In this document: positions 58,301-64,000 of the stretch, in pieces
Numbering within the stretch: the stretch's first letter is position 1
Layout: every line of letters begins with the position of its first letter
Origin: Mugil cephalus
Taxonomy: Eukaryota; Chordata; Actinopteri; Mugiliformes; Mugilidae
NCBI RefSeq assembly: GCF_022458985.1
Contig: NC_061775.1
Coordinates: forward strand, 27,300,319 to 27,364,318
DNA length: 64,000 bases
Direction: 5' to 3'
Made by a program: the position numbers and the translations under genes
The notes under the pieces: model-generated
Database searches by the model: none
Told to the model about the DNA's origin: nothing
What the model saw: only the letters and a program-made list of their open reading frames with translations

Positions 58301-61300
58301 ATCTTTGTGAGTTATTGTTTTGATATAACAAAACATCACATCAAGAATCTTGCAGTGAGACATCAGATCTTCTTCACCCAATCTGGAGCCCTGTAGCTTG
58401 GGACTGCTCATCATCTGGGTGGTTTTGAATTTCATTTTGCAGGTAAAAATGTTGGGCTGCTTTGGGATCATTCAGTGGACTATGTGACTTTGTAATAGCC
58501 AAATGTGAGTAGTGATAGTGGCTGGCTGCTGCATTCTGTTTCTGCACGATTACTATACTTCTAGTGCATTGTTTTTTATGATACACTACAGTAATAGAGT
58601 CGCTAAAGTGTATTTAGGGTGGTTTTATGTGCAAGACATGAAATACAGTTTCCCCAAGCCCCATGGTGTTACTATATAGGGTAAGCTGTGGGTTGAAGAA
58701 TATGTAGCTGGTTTACAGTGCATTGTTGGTGGTTTTTGAATAGTTTTTAGGCTGAAAACCATTAGCTTTATCTGGCAACACTGTCTGCATCCCCTACACC
58801 AGCCCGCAAATCTTTGAGGACAGAACCTTCAAAGTGGAAAGTCATTCAGTTCAGAACATTCTCCAGTTCCATTATCACTCTTAAAGAGACTACTGACAAC
58901 TCGCCTTGTTTCCTACGACCCTCTGCACCCCCACTGGGCTTGCAGCATCAGTGGGGGTGCAGAGGGTCATAATGTAAGGCCGTAGGAAACCAGTTGAGTT
59001 TTCAGTAGCCTCAGGAGTCTATGGTTGGTGCATGGGCTTAAATAGCTTAACTAGCCACACCTGAGCAGGCGCGGATAAAAGATATGGCTGAAAGGGCCTG
59101 AGGAGACACATTTTTATGTTGCAGGTCTGGAGCCACTTTGTAACATCCAGGCTTGTTGGTGAACATGTCAGAGACCCATCTGTAGGGCCACAACTTGTTA
59201 AAGAGGAGGTCAACATCAGTGAGGCCTGGTGGGCTCCTAAAGCTGAACCTCAGTTAGGTCTTAGTTAGCCAAGTAGGATGATTAAGACTATATGCCAGCC
59301 ATCGACACTTGTACTGCCACTGCCATGCCACCATGGGCACGGAGGGGCATAACATTTTGTTGCATCCCACTATGTTCTGTTCTTGTGCATCTCTTGGTTC
59401 ATTGAAAGGTATTATTATGGCAAATCCTGAAAAGCAGGTGTGTTTAAACCTGCAACATCAACTTGTGACAGCAGTGACAATCAGTGAATTCTAATTCTAA
59501 TATGTATCTACAGAGCAGCTTAAAAGATTTGCACTCCTTTGCACATTTCTGCACAAAAATTACTCAAAACATCAGCGCATTTTCACAGAAGTCACGAAAC
59601 ACAAATATTATACTTTTCTATTTGTTTGTCTGAGGAGCTCAGAAGAAAAGAGTTGTTGTTGCTCATCGGGATGGAAAAGGTTCTAAAACCATCTCTAAAC
59701 AGTTTGGAAGCCACAAATAATCCACAGAGAGTCAGGCAGATTGAAGACGACCAACAAAGATCACTCCCAGAGGAGTATGTAAAAAGCAGAAAACTGTGGG
59801 GTACATATACATTTAACCGGCACTCCTCATATACTGTATATATTTGCAGGTTTGCCATCTCCAGGAGAGCAAACAAATGGCATTCCCAAGCATTTCAGAG
59901 TCCATTCAGCTCCTCCCTGCAGATGGACGTGAGCTAGATTACCCCACTTGCTCCGGGGGCCTCGGATACATCCGCTGACTGGATAAAAACTCCACTTCTA
60001 TTTTCTTTATTAGGATACCGCTCTCCACTAACCTCCTTTTTACATAGCTCATTTGAAATCCTTGTAATTATTATACGTAGCACTAAATGGAAATGGAGCA
60101 CGTGTGGATGCATGTGTGCATGGGGCAAGGGGGAGGGGGGGCACGTATGTAAATAGGCTGTTTTGCATATAAAATGCTTTAGCTTCAATATTCCAGAGTA
60201 ATAAATTGCTCAAAGTGAGAGACAGTGCAGGCGGCCCCGGGCTATCCCGGAGTCATTAAGTAGCCGAATGTAGTGAGGCGGACATAAAGCCAGTAATTCA
60301 ATGATAGCTCGCCACTGTGATGGGGAATTTACATGGAGATAAAATCCAGAGAGTGGGACGAGGAGGTGAGAGGGTGAAAGAGAAAGACGGAGAGGGACGA
60401 GAGGAATTAAGGGACAAAGGAAAGGGGACTGGAGATGAGTGTTGGAAGAGGATGCGAAGGATTATGGTGAATGGAAACTTACAAATGAAGAGTAGGCCAG
60501 AGCCACGACTCCGGCTGCCACTTCAGCGATGAATATGATGAGGATGATGCAGAAGAACTATAGGGAGGGGAGGAGAAGAAGAAGAAGAAGAAAAAGAAGA
60601 AGGGGAGAAAAGGTCAAAGCATTTAAAAATATTCCACTATCCATAATAACATGTACACAGCAATCACACACCGGTGATAGAGCTCGGCTGAGCGCACAGA
60701 CCAACAATAAGACGACGCGGAGCTTGAAGGATCTGGTGCATCCCTTCATCCTTTCAGTCCATTACAGTGGTTTCTCTCGTTGATCGGCTCCACCGTCATC
60801 CTTCAGCTCAGTGTGAGATGTGGGCTTGATAGGGGCTGTGTTGGGGGGGAAGGGGGGTTGCTGCCTGTGCTCCTCATTAGACTCACGGCAGCGGACTAAG
60901 AGGTAGTTATCCCCGTCATTAACGAGCACAGTAATGTACACGGTGCCGCTCGGGGTTCAGTACAGTCGCCGATGTGGATGAGGCGGGAGGAGTGGACGGG
61001 GTTATTAGCTGGCCTGCTGATGATCCAGGAGTTAATGTGAGGATGGGTGAGATTCTGAATGTGGAGCGACTGCGTAGAAAAGCACCTCGTGAACTCGTAC
61101 ATGATCATTTGCGGTGTTTTACATCATAACCTCAGAGGACGGTTCTCTTTTAAGGGTAATGAGACACGGTATATGTTTAACGACTGAGTTGTCCAACTAT
61201 TTGCTTTAATACACGCTTGTTTTCCCAGTCTTACTGATAGATTCCTTCAGAAATCACCCATCCACGAACAGTGACTCTGGCAATATTTAGTTTTCTTGCA

Positions 61301-61732
61301 ACTCCTGAGAAGAATGAGTGAATCGTTAGCTTTATCAGAGCTTGTTTCCATCAAACAGTCTTATCCATTAGCATCTCAGGTATTTATTAAACATATGCAC
61401 CTTGTAGTGCAACGCCAACATTTAAAATTCCATTTACAATCAGTTGCGATACATCTACAAAGCATGCAGTGAAATTGCTTTTTGCTAGTATGAACTGTGT
61501 GATTTAGAGGCTTAATGTTACTTACAGTGAGCAGCAGACACTTGCTCTCCTTGTGGGCCCCACAACACCCCAAGAGCCCCAGCTTCACCAGCACGGCTCC
61601 GATGGCAATGCAGAAAAAGCCCACGTTGACAAACTGCATGCCTTGACTGGAGAACGGGCCCAGGAGGTGGAGGAAGGAACCCCCGTCGACGCTCACCCAG
61701 ATCCCCATAGCCAGCAGGGTCAGGCCGCCCAG
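51764..61732 (-). CDS. tspan1: TSPAN1, tetraspanin-1 (first coding exon outside window)
   Basis: Four-pass membrane organiser protein. Minus-strand coding exons: 61,526-61,732; 60,483-60,557; 53,213-53,311; 52,937-53,080; 51,903-51,986; 51,764-51,823. All are in phase 0, totalling 222 aa; about 19 N-terminal residues are missing because the first exon lies to the right. Seen: [14 protein letters not shown] (TM1 end), [20 protein letters not shown] (TM2), [20 protein letters not shown] (TM3), large loop with LKCCG, PPSCCW, APCS and GCF (six cysteines, the six-Cys class), sequons NTT and NHT, then TM4 [19 protein letters not shown] and tail YCHLDNRGK. Matches human TSPAN1 in length (241 aa) and motifs. 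Tail-to-tail with POMGNT1 as in mammals. Confidence 0.95.
53312..60482 (-). other. tspan1: TSPAN1 large intron (7.2 kb)
   Basis: No coding exon of another gene recognised. It contains CA repeats (55,321-55,350), a CAC run (57,483-57,506), a fold-back (58,908-58,990), a diverged interspersed repeat at about 58,080-58,250, and several stretches of balanced composition rich in TAATTA/ATTA cores that resemble conserved enhancers (see findings). Confidence 0.65.
58908..58990. repeat. fold-back (inverted repeat) in TSPAN1 intron
   Basis: Perfect 20-bp arms GACCCTCTGCACCCCCACTG (58,917-58,936) and its complement (58,949-58,968) around a 12-bp loop. An outer pair, GTTTCCTACG (58,908-58,917) and CGTAGGAAAC (58,981-58,990), is displaced by a 12-bp insert on one side. 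Possibly a transposon relic. Confidence 0.9.
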
Positions 61733-64000
61733 CTGCAGGGGGGTCCGGGAAAAACATGATTGGTGCAGAAATCTCTGCATGTGCTTGTCATTTCTAAAAG
61801 TGCATCATTGACCAGTTAGCCTTCACGGGATGTCATCCGGAGTTAACAGCGGCGAGTAAAAACGTCAATCATTTGTTTGCCTGGCAGTCATCTGGATGGG
61901 GTCAAGTCAACAGCTCTTGAAGGGGTAATAGGTTTTGGAAATGAGACGCCATATTACATCACTATCCCTCTTACCATTACCTCTTGGTGACACCATGACA
62001 CCTCAATATCCAGCTCCATTCAGAGAGGAGGATTTCTTTTTGTGAGGCTGAGAGATGCTGCCTCAGGCTTCCTATTATGTATCAAGGCCGAGCAACAGCT
62101 TGGCTTCTTTTTACCCGTCTGAACCAAATGACTGCTGCTTCCTGCTTCTGCCTGCATCTCCTAATCTCTAATGTCACTCAGACACAACGGACAGAAATCC
62201 ATTTAGTGATCGACTTGGACTGGTTGATGAAGCCAGTCCTGAAGGGTGCAGTAAGATTATTACATGCACAGCGGAGAACAAAGGAACTATCATTCCAGCC
62301 TTTTTGCAAAAAAAAAAAAAAAAGAGCTCATGCATGGTCTTGGTCTCTTTTGAAAGCCAAACTTTCTATCACTAAAATCAGAATCACTCTAAGTGATGTT
62401 GTTCTTGAGTAAACAAAGTTGGCACACGGTTAAAAAATAGGGAGTTGTTGGGTTTACCTGAATTTTACTTTGCTTTGAAAAAGTCTGTCATTTGAATCCT
62501 ATAATGACTTTTATCAATGAAATCAGAATAAGACATGTTGCATCATGCAGCATTTACTCAAACACAACTCATGTACAGAGCTCTGATTGGTTCAAAAAGA
62601 TACTGCTGTCCCATAAAAAGGAATTAAGGGTTAATAATTCATTTTGGGGGGGGTTACAGTGAGATTTTTTTATTTTCCAGCCCATCAAACACTAAACATC
62701 CGTCTTTGATGATGAAACACATGGGATGAGCAGTCAGCTAATCACCGTTGGAAATCCTGAGACATCTCAAATTGGCGTCAATGAAACACAGATTCTCATA
62801 TGAATTTATGTTGCTAGAAATAGTCAATTTACTCAAATACATTAAAAGGAAAAGTTCTAAAAATCTGCAGTACTATTCATTTCACTCATCCTCTAAGTTT
62901 TAGATACTTCCCCTGCATCCTTTTTGACACTTCCTCTTAAGATTTAGTGAAGTGGTTCAGGACGTTTAGGAAACCCCAATACACACGTTGGATGATTTTG
63001 CTTAGTTATAGAACCACATTGGGACGTAAACCACCCCATTATTTAAAGGATTCGTCCTCTGTTTCCATGAAACCAGATAAATAAAACCACCCTAGTATCT
63101 GTTGATCCACAGCTTCATTCAGAATAGAACTTTATAGAATTTAGCTCAATGTCTAGAGTAGAAGACGATGAACCAATGTCTCCATCGTCTCTGTTCTCAT
63201 TGATTCCAGCTTTGGTTCATCTTCCACCTCCATGTTTCTGTCCCTCCTGGAAACTCCTCAACCTAATGCTTTTACCCCACATAGAGCAAACATGCTCAGA
63301 GAGAATGGATTTATTCCAATGACCACAGAGAAACCAGCACATCAGGAGGTATTAAAGGTTTACACCACCCCTCCCTGCTACTGGTGCCAATGACTGATTT
63401 CTGACTGCAAATGTTTCACGTTAAAACTTGCAGAAAAGTGGCTGAAAGTATTTTTTAATATGAACTATCTTGGTAGGAAACTAGTTAAATACTGAAGCTG
63501 AGATCATCAGAGATCTAAATATGACATGAATCTGTTAAGTTAAATATGCACTACACACAAATTATACAAACAGGCACGAGAGAATAAAAAAATATGATTA
63601 AATTTCTGGAATAAATTGCTGTCACGTATAAACCTGTTTCAAATAAAGGTGATCAGTGAAGCAGCGAGTGAGTATTCGTTCTATTCACTTTAAAACCTGC
63701 AGAACCTGCTCGCGGCTGAATCCAGAACCGTGTCACATGTTTCACATTACACCTCGGATATCACCTGATCTCGTCGTCATTATCTCTCCGCTCCCTTCTC
63801 CTTCCTAATCTCTACACCTCCGACCTTCTCCTCTTCTTCTTCTTTTCCACCCCCTTATCCTCTCCCACCCACCCCAGTGTATTCCACCCTGCACTCGCCC
63901 CACTGAGGGATTTTTTATTTCTCCTCCTCCTCCTCCTCCTCCTCTACAGAAACCATGTTTGAAACCTGATATCACCCGTCAGGCTCCATCAGGCTGGTTA
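61733..64000 (-). other. tspan1: TSPAN1 first coding intron (partial) to right edge
   Basis: Follows the acceptor CCCCTGCAG at 61,733. I looked for a tetraspanin N-terminal exon (a start followed by a short cytoplasmic stretch and TM1 start) on the - strand and did not find one. Contains a MITE-like copy (about 63,200-63,370) and CTC repeats (about 63,918-63,942). Confidence 0.55.
63200..63370. mobile_element. MITE-like copy related to 42,014
   Basis: CATGCTCAGAGAGAATGG then ATTTATTCCAATGACCAC is the reverse complement type of 42,150-42,205. Ends near AGGTTTACACC. No coding content. Confidence 0.6.

Overview
This is a nuclear window from a ray-finned (teleost, probably percomorph) fish. The evidence is vertebrate genes with GT-AG introns, dense microsatellites, fish-type LINE tails and DNA-transposon remnants, and a lineage-typical expansion of interferon-induced IFIT genes. 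There is no prokaryotic or plasmid content.

Region 1 (1-31,500) is an IFIT cluster. Three near-identical genes (A, B, C; 426 aa each) lie on the + strand in direct tandem units of about 4.61 kb. Two longer + strand paralogs follow (D, 447 aa; E, 446 aa), then two on the - strand (F, a pseudogene; G, 434 aa). A dead 3' IFIT fragment sits between C and D. All intact members share one architecture: a tiny first coding exon (ATGATGAG in A-E, ATGAC in G) spliced to one long exon that encodes the whole TPR protein. Each of the three tandem units also carries a nested 1.73-kb sub-repeat with two copies of an IFIT upstream module. Each module holds a 34-bp imperfect palindrome, and each unit has a fossil solo LTR with target-site duplications. 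The intron of gene E is swollen by about 2.5 kb containing remains of a hAT (BED-finger) transposase gene. Gene D has a tandemly duplicated exon-2 acceptor.

Region 2 (about 31,830-47,150) is a complete POMGNT1 gene on the + strand (21 coding exons, 653 aa), the Golgi O-mannose beta-1,2-GlcNAc transferase of alpha-dystroglycan. Its introns contain LINE and MITE remnants.

Region 3 (about 47,150-64,000) starts with a repeat-rich intergenic stretch: a 41-bp G run, an L2-like LINE interrupted by a MITE, and a long TG run. TSPAN1 follows on the - strand, with six of its coding exons here and the first beyond the right edge. POMGNT1 and TSPAN1 are tail to tail, as in mammals, so this side is ancient synteny. 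The IFIT cluster is the young, rapidly rearranging side. The 7.2-kb TSPAN1 intron holds stretches that look like conserved non-coding enhancer sequence, and a long fold-back.
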